NCBI GenBank assembly: GCA_016932735.1
Contig: JAFGCI010000001.1
Coordinates: 1-64,000, forward strand
Length of the DNA: 64,000 nucleotides
Source of the DNA: Candidatus Aenigmatarchaeota archaeon
GTDB taxonomy: Archaea > Aenigmatarchaeota > Aenigmatarchaeia > QMZP01 > QMZT01
Direction of reading: 5' to 3'
A model generated the notes under the pieces. That model was not told the origin of the DNA. It saw nothing but the letters and a program-made list of their open reading frames with translations, and made no database searches. Below, piece by piece: positions 50,676 to 58,961 of this stretch. Positions within the stretch are counted from its first letter, which is position 1. Each line of letters opens with the position of its first letter. The translations under genes were made by a program, and so were the position numbers.

Positions 50676-51470
50676 TTATTTTTTCATCTTCAGATAGAAG
50701 TTCGTCTGCGCGTTCGCCGAGAAGACTGTCACATACGCCAGTCCCACAAGGTATACAATTGCCGCTGGGACTACTGTCCATCCGTTCATGATAAGCATCG
50801 ACAGAACTTCAATCCCGTTCGAGTTCGCCTGCATCGTCATCATTGCAGGAAGCATTATCGACCATATCGTAGCCATCATGGGTATCATGAATACCATTAT
50901 GATGACCCCGCCAAGGATCGATGTCAATATCCATGCGATGAAAACGTTTACTGTCTCCTTCCTGAAGATTCCATACGATTCTCTTAGAGCCTCATCAAAC
51001 TTCGATTTCTTTGCTATTGCTATCTGCATCGCGAAGAAGAACATCAGGCTTACTATTATCGAGAATACCCATCCTACGTAAGGAACCATGCTAACGATTC
51101 CGGAAATGACGCCTACGACTATTCCGACCCCAAGAATAGAGCCGTATCTTTCTTTTGAGACTTTCCAACTCTTATCATATTCCTTAGGTTTTACTGACTG
51201 GTGTATGAGAGCGCCTACTATGTATAGCCTGAGAAGCGACCAGATTATGAACACTAATGAAATCATGCCCACCATTCCAGCAACCGAGGACGCCATAAGA
51301 AGCGCGTTGATGTTTCCCTGCACAAGCTGCTGTATCGCAAGAGCGTTCGACATAAGATATGAGAACGCGAGCAGGAACGCCACTGCGTCAAGTACCAGTA
51401 CGGGAAGCCATCTCCTCGGCTCCACACCGAAGCGAAGAGCATCCCCTAAAATCTTTCCATATTCAACCAT
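50676..51470 (-). CDS. Polytopic membrane protein, 264 aa
   Basis: About six transmembrane helices with a hydrophilic loop KPKEYDKSWKVSKERYG in the middle, in the style of archaeal DUF4013/DUF7847-like membrane proteins. No catalytic motif is visible. The start directly follows the stop of the 84-aa gene upstream, so the two are translated together. Confidence 0.68.
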   Translation of the reverse strand: MVEYGKILGDALRFGVEPRRWLPVLVLDAVAFLLAFSYLMSNALAIQQLVQGNINALLMASSVAGMVGMISLVFIIWSLLRLYIVGALIHQSVKPKEYDKSWKVSKERYGSILGVGIVVGVISGIVSMVPYVGWVFSIIVSLMFFFAMQIAIAKKSKFDEALRESYGIFRKETVNVFIAWILTSILGGVIIMVFMIPMMATIWSIMLPAMMTMQANSNGIEVLSMLIMNGWTVVPAAIVYLVGLAYVTVFSANAQTNFYLKMKK

Positions 51471-51725
51471 TCATCCACCTTTCTTCTTTTTATCAAAGCA
51501 CCAGTTGCGCTGCTTTATTCCCCAGGTAGCCCACGAGGCTCCCAATATGGCCGTTCCTATGAGAAGCGAAGCTATCGCTACGGCAATATTCTGGTAGATA
51601 TTATAATCTATTGCATAGAAGAACAGCCACAAGATAATGAAAACGACCCATCCGATGGCTACTATTATTGACAGCCCGACACGCCATCCGAGGCCCTGTA
51701 CATCTGATTCTTTGTCCTTTTTCAT
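51471..51725 (-). CDS. Small two-helix membrane protein, 84 aa
   Basis: Two transmembrane helices (about 15-37 and 46-66) with a Lys-rich C-terminus. It precedes the 264-aa membrane protein without a gap. A GGGGGGAGAA ribosome-binding site lies just upstream of the ATG at 51725. It is divergent from the Yip1 gene. Function unknown. Confidence 0.65.
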   Translation of the reverse strand: MKKDKESDVQGLGWRVGLSIIVAIGWVVFIILWLFFYAIDYNIYQNIAVAIASLLIGTAILGASWATWGIKQRNWCFDKKKKGG

Positions 51726-51765
51726 ATTCTCCCCCCTTTAATCACTATTTTTTGTCAATATAAGT

Positions 51766-51775
51766 ATTATATATA
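51766..51775 (+). promoter_or_regulatory. TATA box for the Yip1 gene
   Basis: ATTATATATA centred about 28 nt before the ATG at 51799. Confidence 0.45.
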
Positions 51776-51798
51776 CACCCCAAATGAAAATATTATAT

Positions 51799-52371
51799 AT
51801 GGATATAAACGCGTTAGTAGAGAAAATAAAGTCATATCTTCTGAAGCCCGAAGAGGCATTTGAAAAGGAAAAGAAAACTGGGCTCGTAGATGCCCTCAAG
51901 TATCTGCTCATGGTCGGAACCATATTGGCGGTATTATCGGCCGTGATATCAGCGGTTACCGGAGGAGTCATGGGGCCAATGCTCTTCGTGACAACGCTTG
52001 TGACAATGTATGTAATGCTGGCGGTCGGTTCTTTCATAGGGGCCATTATTTTGCACATATTCGCATTAATATTCGGCGCAAAGAAAGGATACGAGCAGAC
52101 ATATAAAGTCACTGCATATTCAATGACACCGACACTGGTTCTTGGATGGGTGCCCGTAATAAACTTCATAACAGGTATCTGGACCCTATACCTCGAATAT
52201 CTTGGCCTTAAGAAGCTTCAGGATATGAAAAGCAGTAATGCCATTCTGGCAGTGCTTGTCCCCGTGATAATAGGAATGATAATAGCGGGGCTTTCAGCCA
52301 TGTGGCTTATGTCGTCAATGACTGCACTAATGCCGATGGCGGGAATGTCAGGATTGCCATTTGGGCCTTGA
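51799..52371 (+). CDS. Yip1-domain membrane protein
   Basis: 190 aa. The N-terminal amphipathic LVEKIKSYLLKPEEAFEKEKKTG is the usual lead of archaeal Yip1 proteins and is followed by five transmembrane helices, with the AYSMTPTLVLGWVP motif. Yip1 homologs are small membrane organisers of unknown role in archaea. ATG 51799 is preferred by TATA spacing over the ATG at 51784. Confidence 0.83.
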   Translation: MDINALVEKIKSYLLKPEEAFEKEKKTGLVDALKYLLMVGTILAVLSAVISAVTGGVMGPMLFVTTLVTMYVMLAVGSFIGAIILHIFALIFGAKKGYEQTYKVTAYSMTPTLVLGWVPVINFITGIWTLYLEYLGLKKLQDMKSSNAILAVLVPVIIGMIIAGLSAMWLMSSMTALMPMAGMSGLPFGP

Positions 52372-52398
52372 TTCCAATCTTTTCTTTTTTATTTTCTT

Positions 52399-53076
52399 TC
52401 AGAATATCTTGAACTTGCTCGGCTTTATCCCCTCGCTCGTTATCTCGAATTTCACTGACTTTCCTTCTGGCAATGACCTATGCTTTATCAGCGTTGCCTT
52501 GCGCTCGCCGCTTCTTCCGGTAGGCTCTAAAAGTATTATTGCTTTAGACCAATATCTGATGGTGTCTCCGCCTATTATCCGTGACTCGCCCGTGTCCCAG
52601 TCCTTGTATATATGCGACGTTATTATGACGGGGGAATTCTTTTCCCTTGAAATATTCGAAAGTATTGACAGCTGGATTGAAAGCTCTTTGTTTGCCTCGA
52701 TTGTTTCCTTCTTCGGGTCTGCGCACTCCAGACGGTAGAGGGCGACAACAGAATCAACAATAATCATTCCGCTCTTCAGTTTCTCGATGTCTTTTATGAC
52801 GTCCGACTGCTCCTTGTAATTCTTCGGATTGAATATCTTTATTTCATTCAGGAATTTTTCAGAGTGTTCGCCGGCAACCTGTTTCATTCTCTCGGGAGAC
52901 AATCCTCCCTCAGTATCCACATAGAAAACCTTTCCGCCCCTTTTAATGAATTCAACAGCTGCAATTATGCATATGTTCGTCTTCCCGACTCCGGGAGGCC
53001 CGTAAAAATTCGTGAGGGCGCCGTTTTCGACTGCGCCAATCAAGTCAGATAAAGGCTCAGGTAATTTAAGAGTCAT
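52399..53076 (-). CDS. radB: RadB recombination protein
   Basis: 225-aa RecA-fold paralog of RadA that lacks the N-terminal HhH domain. Walker A is GPPGVGKT (residues 25-32), Walker B is GMIIVDSVVAL, followed by SILSNISREKNSPVIITSH and a short C-terminal beta domain. RadB modulates RadA-mediated strand exchange. It precedes the CYTH gene by about 30 nt in the reverse direction and converges with the Yip1 gene. Confidence 0.94.
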   Translation of the reverse strand: MTLKLPEPLSDLIGAVENGALTNFYGPPGVGKTNICIIAAVEFIKRGGKVFYVDTEGGLSPERMKQVAGEHSEKFLNEIKIFNPKNYKEQSDVIKDIEKLKSGMIIVDSVVALYRLECADPKKETIEANKELSIQLSILSNISREKNSPVIITSHIYKDWDTGESRIIGGDTIRYWSKAIILLEPTGRSGERKATLIKHRSLPEGKSVKFEITSEGIKPSKFKIF

Positions 53077-53109
53077 GCTATAATTTTGAAGGGCTGTATT
53101 AAAAATAGC

Positions 53110-53643
53110 TCAGAATCTGACATTTGCAGGATCCTTTCCGTATTTTCTTATAACCTGATGGCCCGTTACGGATGTCGTGTCTTTCATCTGATAGCCAAGC
53201 TTTTCGACGGCAGTTCTTATTGATTCTTCATCCGGCCCTTCTATTTCGATGAAAGGTGGTATATCGGGATATTCGTCTATCTCTATCTTTACATTTTCAA
53301 ATTCGAATGAGGTCCTCTTTTTCTCTGTGTGCCTGACGATGACAAGACCGCATTTTTCAAGTATCTCCATCATTGTCTCGGGGCTCCCTAAGCTCGTCTC
53401 TATCTCTCTATGTATCTTGAATTCATCATTTTTTTCCTTGGCGCACTTGTATACTATTTCCTTTTCTTTCTCAGAGTTCCTGACACGAAGGACTTCGTGT
53501 ATCTTCTTCAGCCTTCCGTCAGGATAATCATAGAAATTATCGACTATAACCCTTTCATCGGTCTGCTCACCGCCAAGGTTGAGAATCTTGTCAGAAATCG
53601 CTTCCTTGTCTATCTCCAGAATTTTGACCTCAATCTCTCTCAT
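53110..53643 (-). CDS. CYTH-domain protein (CyaB/ThTPase-like)
   Basis: 177 aa of the CYTH tunnel fold: REIEVKILEID (ExExK) at the N-terminus, LRVR and KEIVYKCAKEK in the middle, FENVKIEIDEYPDIPPFIEIEG near the end. CYTH enzymes hydrolyse or cyclise triphosphates (thiamine triphosphate, polyphosphate, ATP); archaeal members are mostly annotated as class IV adenylate cyclase but usually uncharacterised. It lies immediately upstream of radB on the same strand. Confidence 0.88.
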   Translation of the reverse strand: MREIEVKILEIDKEAISDKILNLGGEQTDERVIVDNFYDYPDGRLKKIHEVLRVRNSEKEKEIVYKCAKEKNDEFKIHREIETSLGSPETMMEILEKCGLVIVRHTEKKRTSFEFENVKIEIDEYPDIPPFIEIEGPDEESIRTAVEKLGYQMKDTTSVTGHQVIRKYGKDPANVRF

Positions 53644-53691
53644 GGTAAAAGATTGTATGGGATAATTATAAATAAAAGAAAATGGAAGGGT

Positions 53692-54621
53692 TTATGCTTT
53701 CTTCTTTTCCATTTTTTCGATTTCTGTTTTTCCTAAAGCGGCTGCTCCCAGAACAGCATTTGCCTCGCTTGCGAATTCTGTCGGTATTAATATCATCAGG
53801 GAATTCTGCTCGGCCCCTATTTCCTGCCATGTCTGCAGTTGGCGAAGTTTCAATGCGTTTGGCTTGCTTGCTATGATATCTGCCGCCTCGGAGAACTTCT
53901 TTGCTGATTCCATTTCAGCTTCTGCCTTTATCAGCCTTGCCTTCTTCTCTCTTGAAGCCTCTGCTTCCTTTGCCATGGCTCTCTTTAACATTTCAGGGAG
54001 GATGACATCCTTTATCTCGACCCCGCTTATTTTAATCCCCCATGGATTGGTCGCAAGGTCGACTATCTTCTGGATATCTTTTCCAATTTCTTCCTTTCTT
54101 GTTAAAAGGCGGTCAAGGTCGGATTTTCCAACGATATCCCTTAGCGTTGTCTGTGCAATCTTGACTGATGCTGTCGCAAAGTCTTCTACATCCATAACAG
54201 CTTTTTTGGGGTTATCTATCTTATAGTAGATGACTGCATCGACTTCTACGGGAACGCTGTCAGAGCTCATTATCTCCTGCGGCTGGACATCCCAGACCCT
54301 TGTCCTTAAGTCTGTCCTGAAAAGCTGCTCGAAGATAGGGACCATGAAAAAAAGTCCCGGTCCAGCCAGCCTGGAGTAGCGTCCCACCCGAAGGACAATT
54401 ACGCGTTCCCATTCTGCTGCTACCCTGACAGACGCTGCAATGAATATCATCAGGATGAAGCCCACGATAGCATAACCGAACTGTGCAGTGAAGAAAGTGG
54501 CTACTAAAGAGAGGAAGAATACCAGAATACCGATAACTCCCCCAACCGGCGTAGCGCCGCTCTTGTTGCCTGACTCAAAACTGTAGGCTCCTGAGCCCAC
54601 AGGTGCTAGTTGACCTTTCAT
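53692..54621 (-). CDS. SPFH/stomatin-like membrane protein
   Basis: 309 aa: a Gly/Ser-rich N-terminus, two hydrophobic helices (about 25-65) and an SPFH domain (about 65-240) with ERVIVLRVGRYSRLAGPGLFFMVP and a coiled region (AEASREKKARLIKAEAEMES) leading to IPTEFA. Prokaryotic stomatins usually pair with NfeD, which is absent here. TATA-like CTTTTAAG at 54648-54655 gives leaderless spacing to the ATG at 54621. Confidence 0.9.
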   Translation of the reverse strand: MKGQLAPVGSGAYSFESGNKSGATPVGGVIGILVFFLSLVATFFTAQFGYAIVGFILMIFIAASVRVAAEWERVIVLRVGRYSRLAGPGLFFMVPIFEQLFRTDLRTRVWDVQPQEIMSSDSVPVEVDAVIYYKIDNPKKAVMDVEDFATASVKIAQTTLRDIVGKSDLDRLLTRKEEIGKDIQKIVDLATNPWGIKISGVEIKDVILPEMLKRAMAKEAEASREKKARLIKAEAEMESAKKFSEAADIIASKPNALKLRQLQTWQEIGAEQNSLMILIPTEFASEANAVLGAAALGKTEIEKMEKKKA

Positions 54622-54678
54622 GCTAAAAATTTAACATTGCGGCTTAAAAGTTTTTAATTCTGTATACAATCTTTAAGC

Positions 54679-55251
54679 ATGTCACATGAACTCAATAAAG
54701 ATGAACAGAATTTTTTACTAAAGCTTGCAAGAAGAACAATGGAATCGTATCTTAAAGACGGGAAGATGCCAGAGGTTGATGAATCGGGTTTATCTGAAAA
54801 TCTAAAAAGGGTTCAGGGAGGGTTTGTAACTCTTAACAAGAACGGTGAACTGAGAGGATGTATCGGGCATATAATCCCCCACGAGCCTCTTTACAGATGC
54901 GTGATTGACAATGCAATCAATGCGGCCTTTCAAGACAATCGGTTCCCACCCCTAACTTATGACGAACTGAAAGATATAGAAATCGAAATTTCAGTTCTTA
55001 GTGTCCCGAAAAAACTTGAGCACTCATCACCGGAAGACCTCTTAAAAAAACTGGTCCCTTTGAAAGACGGTGTTGTCCTTAAATCGGGGTGGAAGCAGTC
55101 GACGTTTCTTCCGCAGGTCTGGGAGCAGTTGCCTGACAAAACAGAATTTCTGGAGCAATTATGCCTGAAGCAGGGTTCATCTAAAAACTGCTGGAAAGAT
55201 GCCAATACGGTGGTCGAGATTTATCATGCTCAAATTTTCGGGGAAAACTGA
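54679..55251 (+). CDS. AMMECR1-family protein
   Basis: 190 aa with the family signature GELRGCIGHI (about residues 56-65), NAAFQDNRFPPLTYDEL and GVVLKSGWKQSTFLPQVWEQ. A near-universal archaeal protein of unclear molecular role, often near radical-SAM/MEMO genes, which are not seen here. It is divergent from the stomatin gene, and its 3' end overlaps the small minus-strand gene at 55230 by 22 nt. Confidence 0.93.
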   Translation: MSHELNKDEQNFLLKLARRTMESYLKDGKMPEVDESGLSENLKRVQGGFVTLNKNGELRGCIGHIIPHEPLYRCVIDNAINAAFQDNRFPPLTYDELKDIEIEISVLSVPKKLEHSSPEDLLKKLVPLKDGVVLKSGWKQSTFLPQVWEQLPDKTEFLEQLCLKQGSSKNCWKDANTVVEIYHAQIFGEN

Positions 55252-55424
55252 CGCACTCCCAGATATTCAAAGATCGGGCATGGTGGCGTATCCACTTCTT
55301 CCCTGAAAACCGGCCATTCGTGAACTGTGTGTTTGTTAACCGCCGCACTTCTTTCCAGGGCGGCCGCGCAAAGTTTCCTTATATCCACATCGACATCCAT
55401 TAAAGCTAACCCTCTTAAAGCCAT
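55230..55424 (-). CDS. Hypothetical protein, 64 aa
   Basis: Soluble small protein, not recognised. GAGGGG precedes the ATG at 55424; a second ATG at 55400 is possible. It overlaps AMMECR1 by 22 nt. The 236 nt from 55425 to 55660 upstream is AT-rich and contains no gene I can support. Confidence 0.45.
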   Translation of the reverse strand: MALRGLALMDVDVDIRKLCAAALERSAAVNKHTVHEWPVFREEVDTPPCPIFEYLGVRQFSPKI

Positions 55425-55630
55425 CCAACCCCTCGCTAATTTAACTCTAATGATAGTTATCTGAAGGTCATTTAAGATTTATTATATATATTTTTGACAA
55501 ATGTTATTTATTATTTTTCTTTGATATCTAAAAATCAAAAAAGATTAATAAAATTCTAATGGGTTATATTTCCGAATGTTCAGCGCCGTTACAAAAAAGA
55601 ACTGCAAATATCAAAACGTAGAAAGAATAT

Positions 55631-55640
55631 TTTTATAAAT
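55631..55640 (+). promoter_or_regulatory. TATA box for the zinc-ribbon gene
   Basis: TTTTATAAAT centred about 26 nt before the ATG at 55661. Confidence 0.5.
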
Positions 55641-55660
55641 CATGTAAAGAACACTCAATT

Positions 55661-55789
55661 ATGCAGGGTGAACCGGGGATATGGACCTGTGCTCGATGTG
55701 GTCACCTGAACACGGATATGCTGAACATAAAAAACGGATTTACATGCGAATGTTGCAGGTCGGTATTTGATGAAATAGAAATGATATGA
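55661..55789 (+). CDS. Zinc-ribbon mini-protein, 42 aa
   Basis: A reading frame too short for routine calling. It encodes CARC (Cys10-Cys13) and, 16 residues later, CECC, forming a four-Cys zinc-ribbon pattern with a WTCARCGHLN knuckle like RanBP2/rubredoxin-type ribbons. TATA spacing supports a leaderless ATG at 55661. It converges with rpl15e. The target is unknown; possibly a translation- or transcription-associated accessory. Confidence 0.6.
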   Translation: MQGEPGIWTCARCGHLNTDMLNIKNGFTCECCRSVFDEIEMI

Positions 55790-55831
55790 GCTGAAATCCG
55801 CTCATGATGAAAAGCTTTTTCAGACGAAGTT

Positions 55832-56341
55832 TTACTTTTCTCTTCTGCTCTTTTTGGCTGATGACGTGAGACCCCTGTTTGCTCTGCCTTTATGTTTTCC
55901 GGAAGCTACCCATTTCCTCTCTTTATCCTTTTTAACGGCCGGATGGGATGTATCGGCAAGTATTATCTCATACCATTTGTGTCTTCCGTCTTCTGTGAGG
56001 TAGTATGAATTAAGGACTTCCATGTTAGGATATTTTCTTGAGGCCTTTTCTTCGGCCATCTGCTGTTTGGATTTGTCAGGAGGAAAAAATCTACCAGCCG
56101 TTTTTGGTCTTCGTCCACCGGCAACTTTTGGCCTTTTTCTGGTCCCTTTAGGAACCTTTGCCCTTACGACGACAAAACCCTGTTTCGCCTTGTAGCCAAG
56201 CCTTTTTGCCCTGTCGGGCCTTGTCGGCTTGTCAACCCTGACAACAGTTCCTTCAGTTCTCAGTTTGATTAACCTGTTCTTCCAGACATCGCCAAGGTTT
56301 TCCTTAGGTTTTTTCCATATCTCTGTAAGATGTTTAAGCAT
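55832..56341 (-). CDS. rpl15e: Ribosomal protein L15e
   Basis: 169-aa large-subunit protein, highly basic. The L15e blocks are visible: IWKKPKENLGDVWKNRLIKLRTEGTVVR-like start (quoted in part), RLGYKAKQGFVVVRAKVPKG, VAGGRRPKTAGRF, VLNSYYLTEDGRHKWYEIIL and the C-terminal HKGRANRGLTSSAKKSRREK. GTGATG lies just before the ATG at 56341. Confidence 0.95.
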   Translation of the reverse strand: MLKHLTEIWKKPKENLGDVWKNRLIKLRTEGTVVRVDKPTRPDRAKRLGYKAKQGFVVVRAKVPKGTRKRPKVAGGRRPKTAGRFFPPDKSKQQMAEEKASRKYPNMEVLNSYYLTEDGRHKWYEIILADTSHPAVKKDKERKWVASGKHKGRANRGLTSSAKKSRREK

Positions 56342-56461
56342 ATACATCACTCGAATGTTCTATATTAATCGAATATAACATTAATAAAGTTAATGTATAT
56401 ATAGATTCCCGCCCGATTCTTATATTCGTGCCCCTCAATATGTAAATATGAGCGTGATTCC

Positions 56462-57133
56462 ATGAAACCAGTTATTCTTATCAATTTCAAGACATATGAG
56501 AGCGGAGCAGGCCACAGAGCGCTTGAGATAGCGAAGATTGCCGATAGAGTTGCAAAAGAGAAAGGAGTCAATATAATTCTAGCTGTCCAGGCAGCCGACA
56601 TCAGGATGATATCAGATGCCGTTTCTATACCTGTATATGCCCAGCATATAGACCCCATCGAGCCGGGAAGCCATACAGGATGGACACTTGCTGAAGATGT
56701 GAAGGAGGCAGGAGTGGAAGGAACCCTGATTAACCATTCCGAACACAGGATGGAGATAGACCAGATAGAAAAGGCTATAGATATTGCCAAGGAGGAGGGC
56801 ATGAAAACGGTTGCATGTGCTCCGGACGCTGAGGTCGCTGAAGCCATAAGCGTTTTCGAGCCTGATTTCATCGCTGTCGAGCCTCCGGAACTGATAGCAG
56901 GCAATATATCCGTTTCGGAAGCAAGGCCGCAGCTTATAACAAAGACCATTGAAATGGTAAGGAAGATGAATAGCAATATACCGGTCCTTGTCGGTGCCGG
57001 CGTAAAGAAAAGCGCAGACGTTTCAAAAGCGCTTGAGCTGGGTGCTTCAGGAGTCTTACTCTCTTCGGGGGTCATGAAGTCAAAGGATCCCGAAAAGGAG
57101 ATGCTGGAGCTTATTGAGGGATTGAAGAGGTAA
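56462..57133 (+). CDS. tpiA: Triosephosphate isomerase (archaeal)
   Basis: 223-aa TIM barrel of the short archaeal type. The active-site pattern is NFKTYESGAG (Asn, Lys), TLINHSEHR (His) and FIAVEPPELIAGN (Glu), with the phosphate loop GASGVLLSSGV. It interconverts glyceraldehyde-3-phosphate and dihydroxyacetone phosphate. GTGATT precedes the ATG. It lies 4 nt before the HIT gene; the aldolase-GAPN cluster is 3 kb downstream. Confidence 0.95.
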   Translation: MKPVILINFKTYESGAGHRALEIAKIADRVAKEKGVNIILAVQAADIRMISDAVSIPVYAQHIDPIEPGSHTGWTLAEDVKEAGVEGTLINHSEHRMEIDQIEKAIDIAKEEGMKTVACAPDAEVAEAISVFEPDFIAVEPPELIAGNISVSEARPQLITKTIEMVRKMNSNIPVLVGAGVKKSADVSKALELGASGVLLSSGVMKSKDPEKEMLELIEGLKR

Positions 57134-57137
57134 CTGC

Positions 57138-57650
57138 ATGTTTAAGAATTTTTTGTTTCCCAATTCGAGGATGAAATATGTGAAAAAGAACCACGAAAAT
57201 GAATGCAAAGATTGCGGTTGCATATTTTGCAATATAGCTAAAGACGACCCCAAAACACCGACAAAAAAACTTTATCAGGACGATACTTTGATGGTTGTTA
57301 TGAACATATACCCTTACAACGTCGGCCATCTTCAGATTGTTCCGGTAAGGCATGTTGTGTGGTTTGATGAACTTACAAAGAAGGAGAGAGTTGCGATTGT
57401 TGAGATGATAAACAAAACGGTGAAGCTCATCAGGAAAGTGGAAACCCCTGTTGCGATGAACATAGGACTCAATATGGCAGGGGATTGCGCCGGAGGATCT
57501 ATAACGCATCTTCATGTCCATGTTGTCCCAAGATACAAAAGGGATTTCGGCTTCATGGAAGTCACGAACAGCACGAGGGTTATCGTAGAACCTATCGAAG
57601 AAACGTATAAGAAATTAATGAAAAATGCAAAAATCCTGGGAGGGAAATAA
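57138..57650 (+). CDS. HIT-family hydrolase
   Basis: 170 aa. The histidine triad HLHVHVVPR (about residue 120) is intact; the N-terminus holds a CKDCGCIFC zinc motif before the core. HIT proteins hydrolyse nucleoside phosphoramidates or dinucleotide polyphosphates. It is transcribed with tpiA and converges with the antiporter gene. Confidence 0.92.
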   Translation: MFKNFLFPNSRMKYVKKNHENECKDCGCIFCNIAKDDPKTPTKKLYQDDTLMVVMNIYPYNVGHLQIVPVRHVVWFDELTKKERVAIVEMINKTVKLIRKVETPVAMNIGLNMAGDCAGGSITHLHVHVVPRYKRDFGFMEVTNSTRVIVEPIEETYKKLMKNAKILGGK

Positions 57651-57652
57651 TA

Positions 57653-58915
57653 TTATTTCTTTATCTTCACGAAACTGACTACTTCCCCCTCTTCTTTGTT
57701 TTTTCCTGAAGACTGCTTGACTCCCGGCCTCTTTGACTCCATTATTGAAACCACTTTTACAGCGACAGTTGAATAGACGACAGTCGCTAGGATGACGACA
57801 AAAACTATGCTCGATATCATCTCAGCTCCCGGAATTCCGTATGTCATCGGATATTGTGCGAGGACGGCCGCAGCAAGGCCTCTCGGAACGGTTATCCTCA
57901 TTATATTCCTGTCAAGACGTTCAAGCTTCATGTTCCTTGTTCCAATATAAACCACTGCAAATCTCAGAAGTATAAGGATAGCAGCGGTCACGAGACCATA
58001 GACTATATATTGTACATTTATCACTGATATGAGTCCCAGAAGCACGAAGAAGAAAGCTTTCATAAAGAACGTTATTTCAGACTGGAACCCCCTCATTTTT
58101 TCATCCAGTTCAAGCTTCTTCCTTATTTTGAAAATACTCGTGAACGTCTCTGCATTTCCGAGAACGAGGCCGAAGACAAGAGATGCAATCGCACCGCTGC
58201 CTCCGTTAGCCTCGACAAAAACATAGATAATCAACAAGACACCGAGTGTCAGCATGTAATCGAAAGGCTTTCCTCTGAGAATTCTAAGCATGTAGAGCCA
58301 TACTATTCCTACAGAAAGGCCGACGACAGCACCTATTGAAAACGCGCCGAGTATGCTCTGTATGGCTGAAATCTGGTTGCCGGCTGTCGGTATTATTAAT
58401 CCCAGAAGGGCTATTGCAATGACAATTACCATGGGATCTGTTATGATGGACTCAATGTCAAGAAGCGACCTTACCGATTCCTTAACTTTGACTGATTTGA
58501 CAATCGCATCTACTATAGGCAGGCTCGTTCCGCCTAGAACAGCGCCGATAAACAACCCCGTAAGGATATCAAGACCAAAGAAAGCCCATGAGAATATTCC
58601 TATGGAAATCATAGAGAATGCAAGCCCCAATACGGAGAACAGCATGGACCTTGAGAAATTCTTGACGGTCTGGTAAAAGTCCATGTTAAGGCCCGCATCA
58701 AAAAGTATGAGAAGTATAGCAGCCGCTGCAAGGAAGGATGATATTGTGACATACATAGATGTTTCAACAAGACCAAAAAGAGGGCCGACAATCAGGCCGA
58801 AAAGCAAAAGCCATATAACATCAGGAATTTTTGTCTTGTAGAAAATAAGCGAGCCTATATACCCGACTACAATAGTGACTCCAAGTAAAGTAAGAATGCT
58901 GAAAGTGTCAATCAT
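57653..58915 (-). CDS. CPA1-type sodium/proton antiporter
   Basis: 420 aa with about 12 transmembrane helices. The ion-site region is FDAGLNMD in one helix and DIESIITDPMVIVIA in the unwound helix pair (ESxxTDP, typical of NhaP-like CPA1 antiporters), with the motif VPRGLAAAVLAQYP later. The cytosolic tail is charged. It has its own unit on the minus strand. Confidence 0.88.
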   Translation of the reverse strand: MIDTFSILTLLGVTIVVGYIGSLIFYKTKIPDVIWLLLFGLIVGPLFGLVETSMYVTISSFLAAAAILLILFDAGLNMDFYQTVKNFSRSMLFSVLGLAFSMISIGIFSWAFFGLDILTGLFIGAVLGGTSLPIVDAIVKSVKVKESVRSLLDIESIITDPMVIVIAIALLGLIIPTAGNQISAIQSILGAFSIGAVVGLSVGIVWLYMLRILRGKPFDYMLTLGVLLIIYVFVEANGGSGAIASLVFGLVLGNAETFTSIFKIRKKLELDEKMRGFQSEITFFMKAFFFVLLGLISVINVQYIVYGLVTAAILILLRFAVVYIGTRNMKLERLDRNIMRITVPRGLAAAVLAQYPMTYGIPGAEMISSIVFVVILATVVYSTVAVKVVSIMESKRPGVKQSSGKNKEEGEVVSFVKIKK

Positions 58916-58961
58916 AATAGTAATATGGAATTCGTATATTTAATGTTTGAAAAAAGAAAGA

